From DASQVO01 sp035640715 (GTDB lineage Bacteria; Actinomycetota; Actinomycetes; Streptosporangiales; Streptosporangiaceae), in assembly GCA_035640715.1 (NCBI GenBank), contig DASQVO010000077.1:1-27929 (forward strand): a DNA stretch of 27,929 nucleotides, read 5' to 3'. Shown piece after piece: positions 1 through 6,914 of this stretch (its first letter is position 1; every line of letters begins with the position of its first letter). Under the pieces are notes generated by a model. The model was not told the origin of the DNA. It saw nothing but the letters and a program-made list of their open reading frames with translations, and searched no databases. The position numbers and the translations under genes were made by a program.

Positions 1-1225
1 GGACCTGATCCGCCAGCATTCGCCGCTGATGTCGCCGCTGGTCTGGGACCTGGCGCACATCGCCAACCAGGAGGAGATGTGGCTGCTGCGCGCGGTCGGC
101 GGCCAGGATCCGATGCATCCGGAGATCGACCCGCTCTACGATGCGTTCGAGCACCCGCGGGCCAAGCGCCCGTCGCTGCCGCTGCTGCAGCCGGGGGAGG
201 CACGTCACTACGCGGCGGATGTCCGCGGCAGGGTGCTCGACCTGCTCGGCCATGCCCAGTTCGGCGGAAGGCGCCTGGTCACCGGCGGTTTCGCGTTCGG
301 CATGATCGCCCAGCACGAGCAGCAGCATGACGAGACGATGCTCATCACTCACCAGCTGAGGAAGGGGACGCCGGTCCTTACCGCGCCGCATCCCGCTCCC
401 CCGCCGGGGGACGCGATCAGCCTCCCGCCTGAGGTGCTCGTGCCCGGGGGGCCGTTCACGATGGGCACGTCGACCGAGCCGTGGGCCCTGGACAACGAGC
501 GGCCGGCCCATGAGGTCCATGTGCCTTCGTTCTTCATCGATACCACGCCGGTTACCAACGCGGCCTACGCCGAGTTCATCGCCGACGGCGGCTACGACGA
601 TCCGCGGTGGTGGAGCCCGGCTGGCTGGGACCACCGGCAACGGGCGGGGCTGCTGGCGCCCATGACCTGGCGGCGCGACGGCGGTGAGTGGGTCCGTACC
701 AGCTTCGGCGTCACGGAGCCGGTCGCCGCCGCCGAGCCGGTGATGCACGTGAGCTGGTACGAGGCGGACGCCTACGCCCGGTGGGCGGGGCGGCGGCTGC
801 CGACAGAGGCCGAATGGGAGAAGGCCGCGCGGCTGGATCCGGTGACGGGCCTGTCACGGCGGTTCCCGTGGGGTGACGACGCGCCGACGCCGGAGCACGC
901 GAACCTCAGCCAGGCGCACCTGCGGCCGGCTCCGGCCGGCTCCTACCCGGCGGGCGCGGCTCCCTGCGGCGCGCGCCAGCTCATCGGCGACGTCTGGGAG
1001 TGGACCTCCAGCGACTTCCTGCCCTACCCCGGGTTCCGGGCGTGGCCCTACCGTGAGTACTCGGAAGTGTTCTTCGGCAGCGAGTACAAGGTGCTGCGCG
1101 GCGGCTCCTTCGCCGTCGGCCCGGTCGCCTGCCGGGCCACGTTCCGCAACTGGGACTACCCGATCCGGCGCCAGATCTTCGCCGGCTTCCGCACCGCGCG
1201 GTCCGCGGCTCCGGAGGCGTCCTGA
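1..1225 (+). CDS. egtB: Hercynine oxygenase (sulfoxide synthase) EgtB, 5' end outside window
   Basis: EgtB is a non-haem iron enzyme. It joins gamma-glutamylcysteine (or cysteine) to hercynine with O2, giving the sulfoxide intermediate of ergothioneine. The reading frame is open from base 2, and codons before the first ATG (29) already encode family-like sequence (QHSPLMSPLVWDLAH), so the gene starts upstream of the window. The N-terminal DinB-like part carries the iron-ligand motif HEQQHDE (H-x3-H-x-E, codons 314-334). The C-terminal FGE/sulfatase-modifying-factor domain shows PGGPFTMGT, WEKAAR, GDVWEWTSS and VLRGGSF. The stop overlaps the egtC start by one base (TGATG), so the two are translationally coupled. 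Only a modest N-terminal piece is missing. The family call rests on both domains plus the egtC-egtD neighbours. Confidence 0.95.
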   Translation, partial: DLIRQHSPLMSPLVWDLAHIANQEEMWLLRAVGGQDPMHPEIDPLYDAFEHPRAKRPSLPLLQPGEARHYAADVRGRVLDLLGHAQFGGRRLVTGGFAFGMIAQHEQQHDETMLITHQLRKGTPVLTAPHPAPPPGDAISLPPEVLVPGGPFTMGTSTEPWALDNERPAHEVHVPSFFIDTTPVTNAAYAEFIADGGYDDPRWWSPAGWDHRQRAGLLAPMTWRRDGGEWVRTSFGVTEPVAAAEPVMHVSWYEADAYARWAGRRLPTEAEWEKAARLDPVTGLSRRFPWGDDAPTPEHANLSQAHLRPAPAGSYPAGAAPCGARQLIGDVWEWTSSDFLPYPGFRAWPYREYSEVFFGSEYKVLRGGSFAVGPVACRATFRNWDYPIRRQIFAGFRTARSAAPEAS

Positions 1226-2085
1226 TGTGCCGCCATCTGGCCTACCTGGGGCCACCGGTCACACTGCGCGAGGCGATCATCGATCCGCCGTATGGCCTGT
1301 ACCGGCAGGCGTGGGCGCCGCGGATGATGCGGAGCAACGGAACGATGAACGTCGACGGCTTCGGCGTGGGCTGGTACGCCGACGGCGATCCGGTGCCGGC
1401 CCGCTACCGCATGGCCGGGCCGATCTGGGCCGATCCGTCGTTCGCCGACCTCACCAGGGTGACGCGCAGCGGCGCGCTGCTCGGTGCGGTCCGCGATGCC
1501 AGCGCGGGGACCGAGCCGGGCGCGTCGGCCACCGCACCGTTCGGCGCGGATCACTGGCTGTTCAGCCACAACGGCTCGCTGGCCGGCTGGCCCGGCTCCG
1601 CGGCGGGGCTGGCGGCCACGCTCACCCCCCTGGAGCTGCTCGAGCTGGATGCCAGGGTCGACTCGGCGCTGCTGTGGGCGCTGACCCTCAACCGGCTCCG
1701 CGACGGCGCCACGCCGGACGAAGCCCTGGCCGCGGTGATCGGCCTGCTCGATGCCGCGCAGGTGAGCGGGCGGTTCAACTTCCTGCTCACCGACGGCCGG
1801 ATGATCGCCGCGACCGCCGCGGGTCATTCGCTCTGGTACCGGCGCACCACCCAGACGGGCGGGGACAGCGTCGTTGTCGCGTCCGAGCCTGCCGACTCCG
1901 AACCCGGCTGGATCGAAGTCCCGGACTGCTCCCTCCTCGCCGCGACCCCCGCCCGTGTCGATGTCCGGCCGCTGGAGGTACCTGCCGAGGGGAGCCCCGA
2001 TGATGCCGAACGAGTAAGGCGCGCGAGTTTTCCCGAAGGCATGGCCGCCACTACGACCCCGGACGGAAGGAACCCACGTCAATGA
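1225..2085 (+). CDS. egtC: Gamma-glutamyl-hercynylcysteine S-oxide hydrolase EgtC
   Basis: This is a class II glutamine-amidotransferase fold hydrolase that removes the glutamate from the EgtB product. The protein begins MCRHLAYLG, so Cys2 becomes the N-terminal nucleophile after loss of Met. That fixes the start at 1225. Further family segments are NVDGFGVGWY, the FSHNGSL loop and LWALTLNR. It has 286 residues, a normal length with a slightly extended, weakly conserved tail. It overlaps egtB by 1 base and egtD by 4 bases (ATGA at 2082-2085), indicating a tightly coupled operon. Presence of egtC implies that the pathway uses gamma-glutamylcysteine as sulfur donor, so egtA is expected upstream of the window (inference). 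Confidence 0.94.
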   Translation: MCRHLAYLGPPVTLREAIIDPPYGLYRQAWAPRMMRSNGTMNVDGFGVGWYADGDPVPARYRMAGPIWADPSFADLTRVTRSGALLGAVRDASAGTEPGASATAPFGADHWLFSHNGSLAGWPGSAAGLAATLTPLELLELDARVDSALLWALTLNRLRDGATPDEALAAVIGLLDAAQVSGRFNFLLTDGRMIAATAAGHSLWYRRTTQTGGDSVVVASEPADSEPGWIEVPDCSLLAATPARVDVRPLEVPAEGSPDDAERVRRASFPEGMAATTTPDGRNPRQ

Positions 2086-3062
2086 CCCCCCTGCACGTCG
2101 AACGCCGTCTCCCTGCCGGTTTTCTCGCCGATTCGCTGCGCGCGGACGCGCGCACGGGCCTGACCGCGACACCGAAGTTCCTGCCGCCGAAATGGTTCTA
2201 CGACGCCAATGGCAGCGCGCTGTTCGAGAAGATCACCGACCTGACCGAGTACTACCCAACGCGGGCCGAGCGGGAGATCCTGCGCGCCGCCGCCCCCGCG
2301 ATCGCCTCGTCGAGCCGGGCCGGGACACTGGTCGAGCTGGGCTCCGGGTCTTCGGAGAAGACCCGCGTGCTGATTGACGCGCTGCGCGAGACGGGCACGC
2401 TGCGCAGCTACGTCCCGGTCGATGTCAGCGAGCCAGCCTTGCTGGCCGCGGCCAGTGCGCTGCTTGCCGACTACCCGGGCCTCGAGGTGCGTGCCGTGGT
2501 GTCCGACTTCGAGCAGCACCTTGGCCTGCCCCCGCGTGACGCGGATGGCGCGCCGCGCCTGGTCGCGTTCCTCGGCAGCACGATCGGCAACCTGCTGCCC
2601 CCGCAGCGCGCCGCGTTCCTCGCCCGGATCCGCGCGAGCCTCAGCGGGGATGACGCCCTGCTGCTCGGCACCGATCTGGTGAAGAACCCGGCGGTCCTCG
2701 TCGCGGCCTATGACGACGCGGCGGGTGTCACCGCGGCTTTCAACAAGAACGTCCTGGCCGTGCTGAACGCGGAGCTGGGCGCCGACTTCGACCTGGATGC
2801 CTTCGAGCACGTGGCGGCGTGGAACGCGGAGGAGGAGTGGATCGAGATGCGGCTGCGCGCCGCCGCCGACCAGACGGTGCACCTTCCCGCCATCGGCCTC
2901 ACCGTACGCTTCGCCGCCCGCGAGGAGATGCGCACCGAGGTGTCCGCGAAGTTCCGCCGGGCCGGCGTGGAGGCCGAGCTGTCCGCCGCCGGCTTCACGA
3001 TGCGCCGCTGGTGGACCGACAGGGAGTCGCGCTTCGGCCTCTCCCTGTCCGTCCCGGCGTAA
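2082..3062 (+). CDS. egtD: L-histidine N(alpha)-methyltransferase EgtD
   Basis: EgtD trimethylates histidine to hercynine with three SAM molecules, the first step of ergothioneine synthesis. The 326-residue protein matches the family from end to end: the substrate-side segment FYDANGSALFEKIT followed by EYYPTRAE near the N terminus, the SAM-binding glycine motif LVELGSGSSEKTR, PVDVSE, FLGSTIGNL, and a C-terminal region with FNKNVLAVLN and EEEWIEMRL. The ATG at 2082 overlaps the egtC stop and has a GGAAGG-type ribosome site about 11 bases upstream. It is the last gene of the operon and is followed by a strong hairpin. No egtE-type C-S lyase gene follows. Confidence 0.95.
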   Translation: MTPLHVERRLPAGFLADSLRADARTGLTATPKFLPPKWFYDANGSALFEKITDLTEYYPTRAEREILRAAAPAIASSSRAGTLVELGSGSSEKTRVLIDALRETGTLRSYVPVDVSEPALLAAASALLADYPGLEVRAVVSDFEQHLGLPPRDADGAPRLVAFLGSTIGNLLPPQRAAFLARIRASLSGDDALLLGTDLVKNPAVLVAAYDDAAGVTAAFNKNVLAVLNAELGADFDLDAFEHVAAWNAEEEWIEMRLRAAADQTVHLPAIGLTVRFAAREEMRTEVSAKFRRAGVEAELSAAGFTMRRWWTDRESRFGLSLSVPA

Positions 3063-3084
3063 TCTCCGGCCCGGAACCGGCCGT

Positions 3085-3117
3085 GGCTGCCTTCCCGCCA
3101 GCGGCGGGAAGGCAGCC
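3085..3117 (+). terminator. Hairpin terminator after egtD
   Basis: A perfect 15-bp inverted repeat (arms 3085-3099 and 3103-3117) with a 3-base loop lies 22 bases after the egtD stop. Only a weak A/T stretch follows (TAAACT), as is usual for actinobacterial terminators without a U-tract. It marks the end of the egt operon and separates it from the sulfotransferase. Confidence 0.75.
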
Positions 3118-3186
3118 TAAACTGGTCTGCATGTCCGCGCAGCCGGGCTGATGAGCTGACGGATGAGGGCGGGCAGCTAGCCCACG

Positions 3187-4116
3187 GTGTTCGCGGATCT
3201 CTACTACGCTCGCCGGGTGGCCAGCACGCCGTTCCGTTATCAATCACCCGAAGAGGACAGCGCCCGGTGGCTCGGCTTCCCGTTCCGGGACGGCGACATC
3301 GTGATCAGCACCCGGTCCAAGACCGGGACGACGTGGGTGCAGATGATCTGCGCGCTGCTGATCTTCCAGACACCAGAACTTCCGGCTCCGCTCGCGCAGC
3401 TCTCACCGTGGCTGGATCACCTGATCGTGCCGCGCGACGATGTGTATGCCCGGCTTGCCGCCCAGGAGCACCGGCGGTTCATCAAGACGCACACGCCCCT
3501 GGACGGAATTCCCCTCGATCCCCGCGTCACCTACATCGTGACGGCCCGGCATCCGCTCGACATGGCCGTGTCGCTCTACCACCAGGGCGACAACATCGAC
3601 CGGGCGCGGGTCCGGCAGCTGACCGGCCAGTCCGAGCCGGCTGGGCCGCCACGGCCACGTAAGCCGCTGCACGACTGGCTGCTCAGCTGGATCGCCGGTG
3701 ATGACAATCCCCGCCAGTACCCGGACTCGCTGCCCGGCATCATGTGGCACCTTTCGGGTGCCTGGTCCAGACGCGCCGAGCCGAACGTGCTGCTGGTGCA
3801 CTACGACAACCTGTCTGCCGACCTCGAGGGCCAGATGCGCCGGCTCGCCGGGCAGCTTGCGATAGCCGTTCCGGAAGGGATCTGGCCCGCGCTCGTGCGG
3901 GCGGCCACGTTCGAGAGCATGCGGGGCAGCGCGGACACACTCGTTCCCACCGCCGGGATCTTCAAGAGCAACGCCGCCTTCTTCCGCCGGGGCACCTCAG
4001 GTGCGGGACGCGAGATCCTCAGCGACAAAGAACTCGCCGCCTACCACGCCCGCGTAGCCCAGCTGGCACCACCCGACATGCTCACCTGGCTCCACTCCTC
4101 TCACCAGGACCTATGA
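3187..4116 (+). CDS. PAPS-dependent sulfotransferase
   Basis: This is a cytosolic-type sulfotransferase that would transfer sulfate from PAPS to an unknown small-molecule acceptor. The 5'-phosphosulfate loop is SRSKTGTTW-like (STRSKTGTTW, residues 41-50, Lys45). The catalytic His is in KTHTPLD (His102). The 3'-phosphate motif is YIVTARHPLDMAVSL (Arg121, Ser129). The C-terminal FFRRGTSGAG (in the 260s) fits the RKGxxGxWK region, although the Trp is absent. Length is 309 residues, near the family norm. The start is the GTG at 3187; a second in-frame GTG at 3217 is possible and neither has a strong ribosome site. It lies alone between a terminator and a convergent gene, so its acceptor cannot be inferred. 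A role in ergothioneine metabolism is not supported beyond adjacency. Confidence 0.85.
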   Translation: MFADLYYARRVASTPFRYQSPEEDSARWLGFPFRDGDIVISTRSKTGTTWVQMICALLIFQTPELPAPLAQLSPWLDHLIVPRDDVYARLAAQEHRRFIKTHTPLDGIPLDPRVTYIVTARHPLDMAVSLYHQGDNIDRARVRQLTGQSEPAGPPRPRKPLHDWLLSWIAGDDNPRQYPDSLPGIMWHLSGAWSRRAEPNVLLVHYDNLSADLEGQMRRLAGQLAIAVPEGIWPALVRAATFESMRGSADTLVPTAGIFKSNAAFFRRGTSGAGREILSDKELAAYHARVAQLAPPDMLTWLHSSHQDL

Positions 4117-4121
4117 ATGCG

Positions 4122-4133
4122 TAACGATCGTTA
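4122..4133. promoter_or_regulatory. Perfect 12-bp palindrome TAACGATCGTTA between convergent genes
   Basis: The 12-base palindrome sits in the 14-base gap between the sulfotransferase stop and the methyltransferase stop, and it contains the methyltransferase TAA. The AACG-AT-CGTT arrangement resembles TetR-family operators, but it is at gene ends, not in a promoter. It could be fortuitous or an orphan binding site. Confidence 0.3.
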
Positions 4134-5189
4134 GCCGGGTGGTCCTGATCGTTCGGCGGGCGCTTGGTGGTGTGACGTGCGCCGCGGGAGGGCGGGCTTT
4201 CGCCCGGCCCCGGCGAGGACCGTTGCCGCACGCTCGGTGCCGCGCGAGTCCGCGCCCGGCGGCCCCGCGCCGGGCGGATGCCAGCTACGGGCGTCCACGA
4301 GGCCGGGCGGTATCAGGTCGAGGCCGCTGAAGAAGGCCCCGATGTCTTCCCTGGCGTGGTGATGCAGGCGCGCCGCTGTGTAGGCGCGGTGAATGGCGGT
4401 CATGTCGCCGGGACCCGCGTGGCCAACCGACAGGACAAGGTAGCTGCCCGGCGCCATTGCGCGCGTGAATGCCGCGGTGACCTTGGCCGCGGTCGGCGTG
4501 TCGAGGAAGTGCAGGACGGCGACCAGCAGCACGCAGACCGGCTCGGCCAGGTCGATCAGGCCGGCCAGTGCCGGGCTGCCGAGGATGGCGTCCGGGTCAC
4601 GCAGGTCGCCGGGCACCGCGACGACGCCGGCGTTCTTGGCGAGGAGGCAGCGGGCGTGCGTGATGACGACTGGGTCATTGTCGACATAGGCAACCCGGGC
4701 CGCCGGGTCGGCTTGCTGCGCGATTTCGTGGGTGTTGGGACTCGTCGGCAGGCCGGCACCGACGTCGATGAACTGCGTGATGCCCTGGCGCGCGACGTGC
4801 GCGACGGCCCGGGTGAGGAACTGCCTGTTCTCCCGGGCGAGCTCCCTGAGCAGCGGATATACCTCCAGCAGCCGGGCTGCCTCGTCCCGGTCCGCGGCGA
4901 AATTCGTCTTGCCGCCGAGCAGGTAGTCATAGACGCGCGCGACGTTCGGCCTGGTCGGGTCAAAGGGCACCAGTGGCTCCTCCAGCCGTACCCGCAGCCT
5001 CTCCAGGCTACGGGCGGTCACCACGCAGGGATTCGTGCCCTCGGCGCGTGCCCGCGCCACGTAGGTGACACGGCCCATGATGGTCTCTCTCCAGATCATG
5101 AAGCCGGGAAAGTCGGCCTGCAGGGACTCGATCTCGCTGAACACGCGCATGTGGCCGCCCATGGCTGTCACCGGACCAGCAGCATCCAT
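4131..5189 (-). CDS. SAM-dependent methyltransferase (DUF574/Methyltransf_19 type) with fused N-terminal small domain
   Basis: Residues about 73-330 match the actinobacterial DUF574 methyltransferase family: FDPTRPNVARVYDYLLGG (77-93), KTNFAADRD (94-102), the SAM loop FIDVGAGLPT (140-149), VAYVDNDPVVITHAR (166-180), GDLRDPDAIL (194-203) and VLLVAVLHFLD (220-230). The methyl acceptor of this family is not known. Residues about 14-70 resemble a separate small actinobacterial protein usually found beside short GntR regulators: a helical start, then DFPGFMIWRE, GRVTYVARAR, NPCVVTARSLERLRVRL. Here both are in one open frame with no stop between them. The start is placed at ATG 5189 because it falls 7 bases after a TATAAT box (leaderless mRNA); 5162 and 5150 are alternatives. 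The last 25 residues are a basic, Pro-rich tail. It is divergent from the GntR gene and probably controlled by it (inference). Confidence 0.8.
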   Translation of the reverse strand: MDAAGPVTAMGGHMRVFSEIESLQADFPGFMIWRETIMGRVTYVARARAEGTNPCVVTARSLERLRVRLEEPLVPFDPTRPNVARVYDYLLGGKTNFAADRDEAARLLEVYPLLRELARENRQFLTRAVAHVARQGITQFIDVGAGLPTSPNTHEIAQQADPAARVAYVDNDPVVITHARCLLAKNAGVVAVPGDLRDPDAILGSPALAGLIDLAEPVCVLLVAVLHFLDTPTAAKVTAAFTRAMAPGSYLVLSVGHAGPGDMTAIHRAYTAARLHHHAREDIGAFFSGLDLIPPGLVDARSWHPPGAGPPGADSRGTERAATVLAGAGRKPALPRRTSHHQAPAERSGPPG

Positions 5190-5226
5190 GCTTCCGATTA
5201 TATGTAGCAATGCATAGGAGTGTAAA
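5190..5226 (-). promoter_or_regulatory. Near-consensus promoter of the fused methyltransferase gene
   Basis: On the minus strand, TTTACA (5226-5221) and a perfect TATAAT (5202-5197) are 18 bases apart. The base expected to start transcription, about 7 bases after the -10 box, is the A of the ATG at 5189, which predicts a leaderless mRNA. The region is strikingly AT-rich compared with its surroundings. Confidence 0.7.
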
Positions 5227-5236
5227 GCAATACATG
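5201..5236. promoter_or_regulatory. Two operator-like repeats overlapping the promoter
   Basis: A ten-base repeat AGCAAT(G/A)CAT occurs at 5206-5215 and 5226-5235, exactly 20 bases apart (two helical turns). Each copy lies inside an inverted repeat: TATG-N8-CATA (5201-5216) and TGTA-N6-TACA (5221-5234). The copies cover the spacer and -35 box of the methyltransferase promoter, and the second is about 30 bases before the GntR start. This fits autoregulation and divergent control by the GntR protein (inference). Confidence 0.55.
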
Positions 5237-5264
5237 CGTAATCGCAGGTCAACGGTGCCTTACC

Positions 5265-5528
5265 GTGAAGTTCGTGGATGATGAAGGCCCCGATATCGTT
5301 CACGAGGGCCCGGTGCCGATCTATCTCCAGATCGCCGACTACATTACGGCCCGGATCGAGGCCGGAGACTGGCGCCCCGGCCACCGCCTCCCCGCCGAGC
5401 GCGATCTGGCCGACCGGTGGGGCGTGGCTTACCTCACGGTCCGCCGCGCAATGCGCGAGCTGCGGAAGCGGGGGCTCATCGTCAGCGTCCAGGGCCGCGG
5501 CACCTACGTAGAGGAGCGCGGCAACTGA
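5265..5528 (+). CDS. Short GntR-family transcriptional regulator (DNA-binding domain only)
   Basis: This 87-residue protein is almost entirely a GntR winged helix. PIYLQIADYITARIEAGDW (residues 18-36) is helix 1, followed by RPGHRLPAERDLADRWGV, the recognition segment LTVRRAMRELRKRG, and the wing IVSVQGRGTYVEER. There is no effector domain; such minimal regulators are abundant in Streptosporangiales-type genomes next to small uncharacterised proteins. The GTG at 5265 is taken as start; GTG 5274 is the alternative, and the nearby ATGs are out of frame. It is divergent from the fused methyltransferase, and two operator-like repeats lie between them. Confidence 0.85.
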   Translation: MKFVDDEGPDIVHEGPVPIYLQIADYITARIEAGDWRPGHRLPAERDLADRWGVAYLTVRRAMRELRKRGLIVSVQGRGTYVEERGN

Positions 5529-5625
5529 GCCGCCGACCTTTCCGCACGGGGAGGCGGGCTCAGCCGCGTTCGTTCGGGAAAGGGCTGTGCCCGCAGGGCA
5601 TCCGGCGTTTCCGAGAGAGGCGTGT

Positions 5626-6027
5626 TCACATGTCTGCGAGGTCGCTGGCCGGTGGCTGGAGGACGCAGAACTCGTTGCCATCGGGGTCTGCCAGGATGTG
5701 CCAGCGCCAGCCGTCTTCGGTGATGGGCTGGCCGGTGAGCTGTGTCGCGCCGAGCCCGAGGATGCGCCGGACTTCCGAAGCGAGATCGCGGGTGCGCAGG
5801 TCGATGTGCACCCGGTTCTTGCTGTGCTTGTCCTCTGGCACCTGCTGCAGGAGGACCTCGATGCCGTCGCCGTCGGCCGGCATCAGGCTCCGGTAACGCG
5901 TGCTCGCGGATCCGGTCGGCACGTGGCCGAGCACGCCCGCCCAGAAGTCCGCCGAGCGGTTCAAGTCGGAGCAGTCGATCACGATGACCAGTTCGCCTTT
6001 ACGGTAAGGATGTGGCTTCCGGCTCAT
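5626..6027 (-). CDS. VOC superfamily (glyoxalase/bleomycin-resistance fold) protein
   Basis: This 133-residue protein has one pair of beta-alpha-beta-beta-beta modules. LVIVIDCSDLNRSADFWAGVLG opens the first module, and NRVHIDLRTRD opens the second. DGWRWHILADPDGNEFCVLQ closes the fold and supplies the usual Glu of the metal or ligand site. Members include metal-dependent isomerases, dioxygenases and antibiotic-binding proteins, so substrate cannot be assigned. The start is ATG 6027; a GTG directly before it (6030) is possible. It is divergent from the EEP-family gene, with about 80 bases between the starts chosen here. Confidence 0.82.
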   Translation of the reverse strand: MSRKPHPYRKGELVIVIDCSDLNRSADFWAGVLGHVPTGSASTRYRSLMPADGDGIEVLLQQVPEDKHSKNRVHIDLRTRDLASEVRRILGLGATQLTGQPITEDGWRWHILADPDGNEFCVLQPPASDLADM

Positions 6028-6107
6028 CACCCGATGATCTCAGCCAGGCAGCATGCCCGGGGCCCGGGAAACGCTACGGGCCCGGCGCAACGGGCGGGCG
6101 GCTGCGG

Positions 6108-6806
6108 ATGCTGCACTGGAACATCCACTCCTGGCGGGACGATGCGGGCGTGCCCAACCACGAGGCCGTCGCCGGGCTCATCCGCGAGACCGCCCCGCAC
6201 GCGGTGTCCCTGGTGGAGGTCAACGAGTCCTGGGGTGCGCCGTCGCTGCTGGGCGGGCTGGCCCAGGCCCTCGGGTACGGCTGGGTCTTCGTACCGGCCT
6301 TTACCTACGGCGGTGATCCCCCATCCAGGGGCTTCGGCAATGCGCTACTGACGACGCTGCCTATCTCCGCGGTTCAGCAATGGCAGATTCATTCGCCGCC
6401 TGAGGGCTACGACGGCGCCGAGCCATCCGAGCCACGGACGGTGGTGTGCGCGAGGATCACCTGGGTCGGTGAGGCGCTATGGGTGTGCGGAACCCACCTG
6501 CCCGCCAGCGACGCGGCAGCCCGGGCGAGCGCGCTGCGCCGGCTCGCCGCGCTGCTGGGAAAGCTGGACGGGCCGTGGCTGGCCTGCGGCGACTTCAACA
6601 CGCCGCCGTCCACCCGGGCCGGCGAGCGCCGGGGCGCCGCTGTCTGCCCGGATCCGCCTGAGCCGACGTATCCAGCGGCCAAGCCGGTTGAGCCGATCGA
6701 CTATTGCCTCGTTTCGGCCGGGCTGGAGGCGGAGGCCAGCGTGCTGCGGACGGGCGGCAGCGATCATCTGCCGGTACTGGTCTCCGCCGACCTGCGGCGC
6801 CCATGA
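6108..6806 (+). CDS. Endonuclease/exonuclease/phosphatase (EEP) family protein
   Basis: This is a compact Mg-dependent phosphoesterase fold. The conserved pieces occur in order: LHWNIHS near the start (Asn), SLVEVNES (metal-ligand Glu), GTHLPASD (His), CGDFNTPPS (Asp/Asn pair) and GGSDHLPVLVSADL at the C terminus (catalytic Asp-His). All signature residues are present, so it should be active, but on DNA, phosphoinositide-like or other phosphodiesters is unknown. The frame is open from 6012, but that start would overlap the divergent VOC gene. The ATG at 6108, right at the first conserved strand, is preferred and gives 232 residues. No signal peptide is present from this start. Confidence 0.8.
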   Translation: MLHWNIHSWRDDAGVPNHEAVAGLIRETAPHAVSLVEVNESWGAPSLLGGLAQALGYGWVFVPAFTYGGDPPSRGFGNALLTTLPISAVQQWQIHSPPEGYDGAEPSEPRTVVCARITWVGEALWVCGTHLPASDAAARASALRRLAALLGKLDGPWLACGDFNTPPSTRAGERRGAAVCPDPPEPTYPAAKPVEPIDYCLVSAGLEAEASVLRTGGSDHLPVLVSADLRRP

Positions 6807-6833
6807 CAGGGGCACCAGGGTGATCGCCCCGGA

Positions 6834-6865
6834 GGCGGGAAAGGAGACGGTGCTCCTCCCCCGCC
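6834..6865. terminator. Bidirectional hairpin between convergent genes
   Basis: The arms GGCGGG (6834-6839) and CCCGCC (6860-6865), with an inner GGAG/CTCC pair around a six-base loop, form an imperfect 13-bp stem between the EEP gene (stop 6806) and the alpha-glucosidase gene (stop 6915, opposite strand). It could end transcription from both sides. Confidence 0.5.
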
Positions 6866-6914
6866 GTGCCGCTGGTCCCCGCCGTTCCGGACTGCCCTCC
6901 GTGCCGTCCGCCGG

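Noticed and set aside
873..2003. 376-codon frame overlapping egtB and egtC
   Set aside because: Arg/Pro-rich product without motifs, in a different frame from two well-supported genes.
4278..5207. 309-codon frame antisense to the methyltransferase
   Set aside because: No recognisable domain; mirrors the codon pattern of the gene on the other strand.
4131..5681. Extension of the methyltransferase to 516 codons
   Set aside because: It would run through the GntR gene and the promoter; homology and promoter place the start at or after 5189.
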